The notes under the pieces are model-generated. The model was not told the DNA's origin and did no database searches. It was given only the letters and a program-made list of their open reading frames with translations. The translations under genes and the position numbers were made by a program. This document shows positions 25,901-33,523 of a stretch of 33,941 nt of DNA, piece after piece (positions within the stretch are counted from its first letter, which is position 1; each line of letters opens with the position of its first letter). The DNA is from Verrucomicrobiota bacterium (GTDB taxonomy: Bacteria > Verrucomicrobiota > Verrucomicrobiia > Limisphaerales > JAFGQR01), in NCBI GenBank assembly GCA_016935555.1, contig JAFGQR010000052.1, forward strand, positions 1-33,941, written 5' to 3'.

Positions 25901-28900
25901 AGCCGGCCGCGTTGGCAGTGGTGGGATAATAGACCAGCTCCAACTCCCACAGCGTGCCGTCGTTGCCGTTCGCATACGCCGTTTCGATGAATTCGTCCTC
26001 GAACCGCGGAAAGAGCAGGCACGGGCCGGTCTGGGCCGCGCGCGGCGCGATGACGCGGCAGATGTCGGCCTGGATGCCCGGGATGCCGCCGGCCCGCAGC
26101 AGCATGTGACGGATGAGGATTTCTTCCTGGGGACCCCGGTTGCTGCCGCGCGCGCGGTCGAGGAGCATGACCGGGTGAACGCCTCGGAACAGGTCGTCGG
26201 TGGGGAAGGTGACGTGGTAACTGACGCGTGCGGGGACGTCGCGGCCGCGCTCGCTGCCTTTGAGGCGCAGGCTGGCGTCGTAGTAGGGCCGCTGCTCGTC
26301 GTAGACGACCGTGCAGGGCAGGCCGTCGTTGCTCATCACATTGGTCGAGGCGTGCAGCAGTTCGGTGTGGGCGGGGGTGAGGATGAGCCGGACATTGTGC
26401 GCGGCTTCCAGGTTGGCCTGGCCGTCTTCGACCGTGTAAAGCGCCCCCGAGTCGGGTCCGGCGGCCGGGTGGGTGGCCGGCGCGCCGAGGGTGTCCACGG
26501 CGCGCACATAGAACTGGACGATGGTGCCCGCGGGCATGCCGGGGATGGTGCCAGCGAGGCGACCGCCGCTGCGGGGCGCCATGGGCGCGCTGGACCAGGC
26601 GCCGCCGTTGGCAGACCAGAACACGTCGGCGCTTGCGACGCCCTGCGGGTCCTGTGCCGTGACGGTGACTGTGACGGCTTCGCCCGCCGCCGGGATGACG
26701 GGGAAGTGGGCGAAGCTGCTGAACGTGGGGCCGGCGTTGGACACGCGGCGCGAGTTGGGGGCGCCCGGGGTGCCGCTGAGGGCGGGCACGTCCAGGGGGG
26801 TGGTGCGGGCGACGCGGTTGAAGTAGAGGCGTGTGTTCAACAGGTTGTTTCCCGCAAGCCACTTGGCCCGGAAGGAGATTTCGTACAAGCGGCCGTTGAC
26901 GACGCTGTGGCCGGACGCGAGGGTGGTTTCGAGGTGGTTGTGCATGTGCTCCTGCGGGCCGGTGGCGACGAGGTGCAGCACGTGATTGCCGGGATTGTCC
27001 GGGTCGGTGATGACGCGGCTGTGGCTGTGATTGCCGAGCAGGCGCCAGCCCGTCGAGCCGCTTTCGAAATTCCCGTTGGGGAGAAAGGCGACCGGGTTGT
27101 TGGTGGGCGATTCGGTGACGGTGATATCGTCGACAAGGCATTCGCCGGCCGCGAGCAGGCCGAGCACAAAATCGTTCCATGTGGTCGGCTGGGTGCTGCC
27201 CGGATAGCCCGCCACGCCCCGGTAGGTGACGGTCTGCCACGACGACCGACCCGACTCGTCGCTGGCCGCCCACGCCTCGGGGCGCGCGTTGTCGGCGTTG
27301 GCATCCCGCAACTCGAGGGTCGAGCCGCCGCCGTCCGCGTATTCCGGCCAGGGCGGGCCGTCGAAGTAGCGCACCTCGTCGGCGGGGTTCCCGGAGAGAT
27401 CGCGGAGCACAATCCGGTCGCTGCGGTGGGAGAGGCGCCCGCCGAAGTCGCCGACGATGTCCAGCCCCGGATACCGGGTCCGCAACGCGGGTGCGTCGTC
27501 TGCGACGATGAGGTAGGCGCCGGGGGCGATGGTTTTTCCCGGGGAGAAGCGGTAGCTGATTCCGCCGGTGAGTTCCCAGCCGGTGAGGTCCACGGCGTTG
27601 CTGCTGCGGTTGACCAGTTCGATCCACGCCTCGTCATTGTCGGACGGCGGAAGATGGTCGATCGAAGGGTTTGGTCGGTGGTGGTACATGATCTCGTGGA
27701 TGACCAACTCGTCCCGGAACGCGAACGCGTTCGCGGCGCCGGGCGTGGGCGCGCTCGGATGCAGCCACTCACCCGTGCCGTCGGGATGCCGGGCGCGCGG
27801 GCGGTTCTTGACAACGACAGCGTCGTGGACGCCGGTTTTGCCGGTGCGATAGAGGACGAGCCGGTCGCCGGAAGCGGGTTTAAAGCCCAGGGTGGTGTTG
27901 GTCAGCGCGAGGAATTCGCCCGGGCCGAGGGTGAGCGGGGTGGGCAGGACGTATTCGGCGTTGGTGGCGCCGTCGCAATACAGCACCGCGCCGTCCAAAG
28001 ACCACGGGTCCGTCCCGTAGTTGACCAATTCCAGCCAGAACGTCGCGTTGGTGGCGGACTCGATTTCATTGAAGGCGAGGGTGACGGGCGGCGGCTCGAG
28101 GGGGGTGGCGAGCAGTTCCGCCCCGAGGAGCGCGTCGTCGCCGCCGTCGGCGGCCTGGTGCAGTTCGATGGCGAGGACGTTCGTGCCCGCAACGAGGCTG
28201 GCGGGGGATACTTCGAAGTAGCCTGTGCGGGTTGGGGTGACGACATTGGTGAGGGCCAGGGTGGCGGGGGTGACGGGTCCCGCGGGCAGGTTGACGCGGA
28301 ACACCTCGGCGCCGTTCAGGTAGACGACCGCGCCGTCGTCGGCGATGAGGTTGAGGCGGAGCCGCGTGTTGGCCGGGTCGCCGGCGAAGAGGAACGCCTT
28401 GCGGAAATACTGGGCCGCCGTGGCCGCGGCCAGGGCCGTGTTGGTGATCACGACGGTGCCCGTGCCCGAGGCGAGGACGCGGAAGCCCGCGGGATTGACG
28501 GACGTGCCGTCGTTGGTGGTTCGGAATTCGAGCGTGTTGGTGCCCGTCACGAACCCCGTGGTGAGCACGAACGGCTCGCTGTAGGCTGCGAAGCCGGCGT
28601 AGTTGATCCCGGCCGACGCGCCGTTCAGGAGCACGCTGGCGCACGTGTTGTCCACCGCGACCTGGAGGGTGACCCGCACCGTGCCGGGCAGGTAATTGAA
28701 CAGATTAAACCGCGTCTGGAAATGGTAGGCGCCCACGGCCACGTTGTCCGCTCCGGACGCGGTGACGCCGATCCAGCAGGAGTCGAAATCGTTCCCGATC
28801 CAGGCGGCGTTGTTCGCGCAGACGATCGCACCGCGGTTGATGCCACCTTGCGCAGCGGCCGTGATCAGGTAGTGCGGGTCCGACGCCCCGGCGGGCAGCG

Positions 28901-29726
28901 TGCTCCCGTCGTCGGCGACTCCGGTGTTGTAAAGGGTGGCGATCGGCCGCGTCTCCCCCACGCCCACCGCGCCCCGGGAGAACCACGCCGCACCCGAACC
29001 CCAGCTCGAATCGTCGAAGCCGGCCCCGGCCCACCCGGTGCCGGGGTCGCTGCCGGAGTCTTGGTAACGCCAGACCGACTCCATCTCCACCAGCCCCTGG
29101 TCCACCGGCGGGCGGTTGAACAGCGGGAAATTGTCCGCGCCCGGCGTCCCGCCGACCTGCTCGCTCGAGGTCCAGTTCTCCGCAGGTCCGCTGGCGGCAT
29201 CGCGGTCGTGTTTCGCGAGGGACACCCCGGACCCGTCGGGGGCCACCGGCCAGTCGCCTTCCACGTCGTAGACGAGGGTATCGACGACGCGCCCGTTGTT
29301 GTCGCGCAGTTCGAGCGTGTCGCCGTTGTTGGCCAGGCGGCCGCTGAAGGGGCCGAGGATGCCGGTCAGGCCCGTCGCCGCGCTGAGCGCGCCTGGCGAA
29401 AGGGCAACGACCAGGCAGCCTCCGCCGCGGAGAACGGTGTTGGGGGCGAAGGCGAACTGGATGCCGCCGGTCAGGGACCAGTGGGAGATGTCGATATCGA
29501 CAGCCAACTGGTTGTGGAGTTCGAGCCACTCGAGCGCCGGTTCGTTGGTGGCCGGGTGGTACATGACTTCATTGAAGACAATCGTGGTGCCGGCTCGGGC
29601 CTGGACGGCGCCGAGGGCCAGCACCAGCGCGCTCAGAACCGGTGCCAGAAAAAGGCGTTTCCCCGAGGCTGGGCACAAGAATTGTGTGGAAGCCGGAGGA
29701 CGTGTCCGGCCGGAGGCGGTGTTCAT
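22947..29726 (-). CDS. giant exported lamin-tail-domain / CotH-like protein
   Basis: A 2259-aa protein. The signal peptide is about residues 22-45 (LFLAPVLSALVLALGAVQARA). About six lamin-tail-type modules with the NE(V/I/L)MY...WLEL/WIEL pattern start near residues 47, 545, 672, 1572, 1882 and 2035. A jelly-roll or PA14-like stretch (about 210-540) lies between the first two. Two galactose-binding-like segments are near 880-1000 (NFESGSTGWRLLG) and 1740-1880 (NGGFEDPLTNSWSFGGGS). A CotH-like domain (about 1125-1450) contains LRLKGSERG and FPWDMDFTFTRG, with D1385 and D1387 in the place of the metal-binding DxD of CotH protein kinases. The C-terminus ends in RFYRVVQAD. Known CotH proteins phosphorylate spore-coat or surface proteins; here a surface or extracellular role is inferred from the export signal and adhesive modules. 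No frameshift is seen. Confidence 0.87.
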   Translation of the reverse strand: MNTASGRTRPPASTQFLCPASGKRLFLAPVLSALVLALGAVQARAGTTIVFNEVMYHPATNEPALEWLELHNQLAVDIDISHWSLTGGIQFAFAPNTVLRGGGCLVVALSPGALSAATGLTGILGPFSGRLANNGDTLELRDNNGRVVDTLVYDVEGDWPVAPDGSGVSLAKHDRDAASGPAENWTSSEQVGGTPGADNFPLFNRPPVDQGLVEMESVWRYQDSGSDPGTGWAGAGFDDSSWGSGAAWFSRGAVGVGETRPIATLYNTGVADDGSTLPAGASDPHYLITAAAQGGINRGAIVCANNAAWIGNDFDSCWIGVTASGADNVAVGAYHFQTRFNLFNYLPGTVRVTLQVAVDNTCASVLLNGASAGINYAGFAAYSEPFVLTTGFVTGTNTLEFRTTNDGTSVNPAGFRVLASGTGTVVITNTALAAATAAQYFRKAFLFAGDPANTRLRLNLIADDGAVVYLNGAEVFRVNLPAGPVTPATLALTNVVTPTRTGYFEVSPASLVAGTNVLAIELHQAADGGDDALLGAELLATPLEPPPVTLAFNEIESATNATFWLELVNYGTDPWSLDGAVLYCDGATNAEYVLPTPLTLGPGEFLALTNTTLGFKPASGDRLVLYRTGKTGVHDAVVVKNRPRARHPDGTGEWLHPSAPTPGAANAFAFRDELVIHEIMYHHRPNPSIDHLPPSDNDEAWIELVNRSSNAVDLTGWELTGGISYRFSPGKTIAPGAYLIVADDAPALRTRYPGLDIVGDFGGRLSHRSDRIVLRDLSGNPADEVRYFDGPPWPEYADGGGSTLELRDANADNARPEAWAASDESGRSSWQTVTYRGVAGYPGSTQPTTWNDFVLGLLAAGECLVDDITVTESPTNNPVAFLPNGNFESGSTGWRLLGNHSHSRVITDPDNPGNHVLHLVATGPQEHMHNHLETTLASGHSVVNGRLYEISFRAKWLAGNNLLNTRLYFNRVARTTPLDVPALSGTPGAPNSRRVSNAGPTFSSFAHFPVIPAAGEAVTVTVTAQDPQGVASADVFWSANGGAWSSAPMAPRSGGRLAGTIPGMPAGTIVQFYVRAVDTLGAPATHPAAGPDSGALYTVEDGQANLEAAHNVRLILTPAHTELLHASTNVMSNDGLPCTVVYDEQRPYYDASLRLKGSERGRDVPARVSYHVTFPTDDLFRGVHPVMLLDRARGSNRGPQEEILIRHMLLRAGGIPGIQADICRVIAPRAAQTGPCLLFPRFEDEFIETAYANGNDGTLWELELVYYPTTANAAGYKLPLPDSVISVDFQDLGSDKEFYRYNDIIKNHRDIDDYRRLLPLAQSFSLPAAAFEQVAPLLMDVDQWLRGYALVSLCGIGDMYTFGIPHNWMVYLRPSDQRFLYFPWDMDFTFTRGATDALVGNSPSSDSRFNKLVNQPANLRRFYAHLLDIIDLSFNSAYMRPWTEHYATFSPGTSYAADLTYIDSRASYARSQISAAGGNTAFAVSGPGELTVTNNLVALTGTAPVTVQSLRVNGVEYPVTWSSISAWRLGVPVTAPTNQLVIEACDLDGNVLADLTCTNTVLCAGPAGDPEGSVVINELMYNPAAPDTAFVELFNTSSTTAFDLSGWRINGLAFTFPAGTVLTNRQHLLVAGNAPAFVGTYGITGPLPAGTFAGNLQNDGETLTLLRPGTNTAEGIVVDRVRYESAPPWPEEANGGGLSLQLIDPLQDNSRAGNWTTGTGWRFFSFTGRPGTILRIWLDRPGDLYMDDLRLVLGNESGTGTNLVVNGGFEDPLTNSWSFGGGSSYYLTNSHVSPLAARAGSNSLHLIFTGPGGSSAYLSQSLGGIVSGTNYTVSFWYLPTSSASNLTVYLGSAMRPVIHVQPVLATPGAPNQVARSMPAYPTLWLNEVQPENTAGITDLTGAREPWVELYNAGPHSVALDGLFLSDRYMSLAHWPFPPGKTLDPGQARIVFVDGHPERTTDNEWHAGFRLAPSAGSVALSWTTRDGVELLDYLNYTNLPPDRSYGDFPDGQPFFRQEFYYPTPGLVNDNSGPPLEVYVNEWMAANTSTLLNTNNSNRYDDWFELHNPGDTPASLDGACLTDNLANPLQCPIPPGFVIPPHGFLLVWADNQPALSNPSLPELHVNFRLDLEGESIGLFASDGTLIDAVTFGPQDDDITEGRFPDGTGPVCRLASPTPWQPNIPVQSEFRVSGIAPAGPGQLAITFPSTPGRHYRVEYRDQLTEGDWLPLTEDTLATDSTMFLPVPLGPEAQRFYRVVQAD

Positions 29727-30088
29727 AGGTTGCCGTTACTATGGCAGAAAACACCCGTTCTGAAAAGGGTTTTGTTACCCCCAAATCCGAAAATCCGAAA
29801 CGAAATCCAAACGAATGGAAATCAGGGCTCGACGGAGTCTTGCCCTCCCGGGCGTGGTGGGGTGCGCATGAGGAGGAGGCGGCTGCGGCGCCGCAGCCCA
29901 TGCGCCGCGCTCATGCCCTGCGTCCTCACCCGCCGCTTGGTGGTAGGCCGCCGACGGTAGGGCGAGACTCCGTCGAGCCCTAACTTCCCCTCAAACGCTG
30001 CGCCAACCTGAACCCGCCACTCCGGAGACCCCAGACGCCGGCGGATGTCGTGATGAAAGGGAAAAGCAAACAGAATAACAGGCATCGC
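29727..30088. other. gene-free interval, leader of the CotH-like gene and repeat
   Basis: This 362-base interval holds the upstream region of the giant lamin-tail/CotH gene (to about 29820, with an AT-richer stretch and the short direct repeat AATCCGAAAATCCGAAA near 29785) and the paired-palindrome element. Nothing between 29986 and 30088 was recognised as a gene or terminator. Confidence 0.5.
29824..29985. repeat. paired-palindrome element, copy B, with central perfect palindrome
   Basis: The left arm (29824-29848) contains GGGCTCGACGGAGTCTTGCC and the right arm (29957-29985) its inverse, GGGCGAGACTCCGTCGAGCC. The centre has the perfect 18-base palindrome GGCTGCGGCGCCGCAGCC (29881-29898). 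It can fold into one large cruciform. The arms are the same family as copy A at 18801-18937. Confidence 0.75.
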
Positions 30089-33000
30089 CTATTTCAGCAT
30101 GTCGAACAAACCCTTCCGCTTGGCGGGGGCGTTGGTGTCGGACGGGGCTTTGGTGCCGGGGGGCTGGAGCTGGAGCACCTTGTCCAGGACGCTTTTGACG
30201 GACGGTTTATTGGTGGTTGGGGCGTTGGTGGAGTCCTTGCGGCCAAAGATGCCCTTGACGTCGTCCACCAGGCCGGTGGCCTGGTCGATCACCGCCTGGC
30301 CGGTGCCGCCCACGATGCCGCCGCCGAGTTGTACCGCCATCTTCGCAAGAGCCGGGTAATCGAGTTTTTTCTTCGGCTCGCCGACGGTGCCCTGCATGGT
30401 GAGGAAGTCGGGGAGGTTCACGTAAGCGATGTTGGTGGGGGTGCTGGCGCCGGCCTGGCCGATCTTGGCAGCCAGCGAACGTTCGAGGGCGAGGGTGACG
30501 GGGAACTCGATGGTGGAGTTGGTGAGGACAGGGGCGAGGGTGACGAGGCCTTTGGTTTGGACTTGGAAGCCGGGGCTTTGGACGAGGGCGTGTTGGACCT
30601 CGACGCGGCCCTGGCCGGCGCGGCCGCGGAAGTCGATGGAATCGATGGGGGCTTTGGAGACGTCATCGATCCAGCCGCCGCTGCTGGTGGCGTCGCGGGA
30701 GCCGGAGAGTTTGCCGACGAGGCTGGTGACGGCGGCACCGGGGTTGCGGATGATATCGGGGAGGCCGATGATGACGTTGATCACGGACTTCAGCACGTTG
30801 TTTTTCACGTCGATCAGCTTGAGGTTCAGGTTGGTGGCGCCGAAATCGAACTGGCCGGCGAGGTTTTTCTGGAGGCTGGGGCCGGTGACCCCGGTGCCGC
30901 TGATTTGGGCGAGGAGGTTGAAGGTGCCGGCCATTTGGCCTTTGCGCTCGGGTTGGAAGGAGTCCACGAACGGGGCGACGGGCACCTGCCGGGCCTGGAG
31001 ATCCACCGCGTATTGATAGCCGGGCACGCCCATATTCAAGTCCACCTTGGAACTGGCGGGCGCGCCGTTGAGGGTCATTTGGACCGGATGGAGCGTCACC
31101 TTGGAACCATCCAGCCTGACGGTTGCCTGCAGATTGCTGATGGCCATCTCGCGCACATGCAGGCGGCCCACTTCGAGCGCCGTCACGAAGTCCCGCACCG
31201 GCATTTCGTAGGGAGGCGCCTCCGTTTCGGGCGGAGGCGGTTTCCGGTCCTGGAGGGGTTCTTTGGTCTTGGCGGGCGGTGTTCCCGGGATTGCCGGCTG
31301 GCTTTCGAACATGGCGTAGTAGTCGGTGAAGTCGAGGGCATCCGAGGCGAGCTTCAGGTTGCCGGTGATGGCATTGGAGCGGCTCATGTCGACGTGGCCG
31401 GTGAGCGCGATCTCGTTGCGGGCGCGGGGGGTGGGGGTGAGCGCGAGTTGGGTCTGGCGGAAATCCAGGCGCTGGTTGAGCTGCGACGCGTCGAGGCTGA
31501 GGCGCGCCTCGAGGGGTTTCTGGGCCGGTGTTCCCGGGGCGGGACGTACCACCAAGTCAGCCAGGTGCAGGTTGCCGGCGATGTCCTGGGCCAGGGCGGG
31601 CGCGGCGGACGGGCTGGACGCGGCGTTTCGCTGGGCGACGCGCCCGGTGAACGTGGCGGTGCCGGAGGCCATGAGCGGCTGGTCCGGCGTCAGCAGCGCG
31701 CACGCCTGGGCGAGGGAGGCGGTCATCTCGGTTTGGAGATTGGCTTCCATGTTGGTGGCGTTGAGTGTTCCCGAGCCTTTGAGGGACATCAGGGGGTTGC
31801 CGGCGTGAGTGGTCTGCATCGTGACGTCCGCCAAATCCACGCGGCTGAAGTCGGTCACCTGGCCGCGGGTGGCGAAAGTGGCGTGGATGCCACTGAGGCG
31901 GTTGCTGGCGAATTCCGCCGACAGGTCGGCGATCTGGGACGCCAAGTCGAAGGCGACCTTTTTGCCGGCGTTTTGGACATTCAATCCCAGCCTGCCGTTG
32001 AGGATGCCGCCTTTCACTTCGGGTCCGGTGACCGCCTGCCACTGCACCAGATCCAGGTTGGTCACCACCAGCTCGAGCATCGACGCCTCGACGGCCTGGT
32101 CGCCCTTGCCCCAGTCAATCACCATCTCGCGCGTGAGGCCGCCGAGGAGAAAGGGTTTGGCATTTTGGGTGGCGTTGAGGGCCAGCCGGCTGAGGGTGGC
32201 GCGGGTGGCGGGCATGTCCGCCTTCATGTTGTAGTCCAGCTGGAAATCCACCTTCGGGGTGGTGAGCTGTTCGCGGGTGACGCTGCAGGAGGCGCCCGTC
32301 ATGGAGCCGACAGCGGTGACGACTTGCGCCTGGTTCCTGAGGGCCAAGTCGCATTTGGCGGCCAGTTTGGTTTCCCCGAACGACATGCCGTAGGGGCCGC
32401 CGACGAGGGAAAGCACCTCGGCGCCGATGCCAGTCAGGGCGATTGTGAGGTTGCCTTCAAGTTTGCGCAGGTCCAGCGGCCCGCTGACCGACAGGCGGCC
32501 GAGGGGGGCGCCTTTTTTGGCGAACTGCAGGGCCAACTGCTTCACCTGGGTGGCGTCGAGGTCGGTGGTGAGCGCGGTCGTCAGCCCCTTGGCGTCCGCA
32601 AAGGCGCCGGTTGCCGTCGTCTCGGCGAATTCGGCTCCCCCTTCGATGCGGTCGGGGGTGAGGTCCTTGGCGAGGGCGGCGCGGATATCGCCCTTCAAGG
32701 TGCCGGCGAGTTGGGAGACATTGGTGCGGGTGGCGGCTCTGAGGTCGAGGTTGCCCTCGAGGGTGAACCGGGCGGTCTGGCCGTTCTTGACGTTTGTCAA
32801 GGCGACGTTCAGGTGGGGGATTTCGGCGCGGAACGTGTCGCCGTTGGGAGCGGTTTGGCTGAAGCTGAGCACGGCGCCGTTGACGGCCAGCTTTTTGAGA
32901 TCGACCTGCATCGGCTTCGACGGCGCCGAGGAAGGCGCCGGCGCTTCGTCAGGCTTCCCTTCGCTCATGGACCTGAGGATCGGATCGAGGTTGCTGGTGC

Positions 33001-33382
33001 CGTCGGCTTTTTGGATGACGCGGACGATGGGGGATTCGAGGACGGCTTCGTCGAGGTTGAGGGCGCCGCCGAGAATGGACAGCAGACGGTAGCGGACGCG
33101 CACCTCCCTGGCCTCGAACACGGGCTCTTCCCCGCGGGGCTGGACTTTGAGGTCGCGGAGAATCACCCTGGAGAACGGGTGGATGGAGGCCTCGGAGACG
33201 GTCACGGTGGAGTTGAGGCTTCGGCCGGCCTGGGGGAGGATGACGCGCTGGAAGAACGCGTTGCTGGTGGCGATGAAATAGGCTGCCACCAGGAGCACCA
33301 GCAGGATCACACAAATCCATGCGAGTCTCTTCAGCCAGCGGCGGCGTTTCGGCAGGGTCAGTGTAGGGGCGTTTGTTGTCAT
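30089..33382 (-). CDS. AsmA-like inner-membrane-anchored protein
   Basis: A 1097-aa protein. A basic N-terminus (PKRRRWLKR) is followed by one membrane helix (about 19-38, LAWICVILLVLLVAAYFIAT). A very long periplasmic part is built of repeating beta segments. The opening GRSLNSTVTVSEASIHPFSRVILRDLKVQ is the typical AsmA/DUF748 start, and near the C-terminus GVTGPSLQKNLAGQFDFGATNLNLKLID and SGTGV-type stretches match the AsmA C-terminal region. A Pro/Lys/Glu-rich linker is near 720. AsmA-family proteins act in envelope lipid transport or outer-membrane assembly. The ATG at 33382 is chosen; an in-frame TTG at 33397 would add only MAEFS. Heptamer repeats lie just upstream. The gene lies 141 bases behind the Ala-rich gene on the same strand. 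Confidence 0.85.
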   Translation of the reverse strand: MTTNAPTLTLPKRRRWLKRLAWICVILLVLLVAAYFIATSNAFFQRVILPQAGRSLNSTVTVSEASIHPFSRVILRDLKVQPRGEEPVFEAREVRVRYRLLSILGGALNLDEAVLESPIVRVIQKADGTSNLDPILRSMSEGKPDEAPAPSSAPSKPMQVDLKKLAVNGAVLSFSQTAPNGDTFRAEIPHLNVALTNVKNGQTARFTLEGNLDLRAATRTNVSQLAGTLKGDIRAALAKDLTPDRIEGGAEFAETTATGAFADAKGLTTALTTDLDATQVKQLALQFAKKGAPLGRLSVSGPLDLRKLEGNLTIALTGIGAEVLSLVGGPYGMSFGETKLAAKCDLALRNQAQVVTAVGSMTGASCSVTREQLTTPKVDFQLDYNMKADMPATRATLSRLALNATQNAKPFLLGGLTREMVIDWGKGDQAVEASMLELVVTNLDLVQWQAVTGPEVKGGILNGRLGLNVQNAGKKVAFDLASQIADLSAEFASNRLSGIHATFATRGQVTDFSRVDLADVTMQTTHAGNPLMSLKGSGTLNATNMEANLQTEMTASLAQACALLTPDQPLMASGTATFTGRVAQRNAASSPSAAPALAQDIAGNLHLADLVVRPAPGTPAQKPLEARLSLDASQLNQRLDFRQTQLALTPTPRARNEIALTGHVDMSRSNAITGNLKLASDALDFTDYYAMFESQPAIPGTPPAKTKEPLQDRKPPPPETEAPPYEMPVRDFVTALEVGRLHVREMAISNLQATVRLDGSKVTLHPVQMTLNGAPASSKVDLNMGVPGYQYAVDLQARQVPVAPFVDSFQPERKGQMAGTFNLLAQISGTGVTGPSLQKNLAGQFDFGATNLNLKLIDVKNNVLKSVINVIIGLPDIIRNPGAAVTSLVGKLSGSRDATSSGGWIDDVSKAPIDSIDFRGRAGQGRVEVQHALVQSPGFQVQTKGLVTLAPVLTNSTIEFPVTLALERSLAAKIGQAGASTPTNIAYVNLPDFLTMQGTVGEPKKKLDYPALAKMAVQLGGGIVGGTGQAVIDQATGLVDDVKGIFGRKDSTNAPTTNKPSVKSVLDKVLQLQPPGTKAPSDTNAPAKRKGLFDMLK

Positions 33383-33414
33383 AGAAAACTCAGCCAAAGA
33401 TATTTCAAATTGTT

Positions 33415-33446
33415 AATTCTCAATTCTCAATTCTCAATTCTCAATT
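33415..33446. repeat. heptamer tandem repeat upstream of AsmA-like gene
   Basis: Four full ATTCTCA units (33416-33443) with partial flanks, i.e. TTGAGAA repeats when read in the direction of the AsmA-like gene. They end about 34 bases before its ATG. The run is AT-rich in a GC-rich background. A change in unit number would alter promoter or leader spacing. Confidence 0.85.
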
Positions 33447-33523
33447 TCTGAGAGATCAATTGTTACCCTTTTCGCAAGTAGGATCTAATGCAGTGTCGGC
33501 GCGGGGGATCCCGGCGTTCGGGC

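Noticed and set aside
25311-29960. 1549-codon open frame antisense to the lamin-tail/CotH gene
   Set aside because: It is a shadow of a GC-rich gene in the opposite frame, composed of Gly/Val/Ala/Arg low-complexity sequence without any domain, while the minus strand has clear domains and a signal peptide.
30050-33451. 1133-codon open frame antisense to the AsmA-like gene
   Set aside because: Same shadow effect; no motif, whereas the minus-strand protein has a membrane helix and AsmA features.
29772-33468. Shared 9-mer TTGTTACCC upstream of the CotH-like and AsmA-like genes (29772-29780 and 33460-33468)
   Set aside because: It is too short, with no further conserved context; chance is a sufficient explanation.
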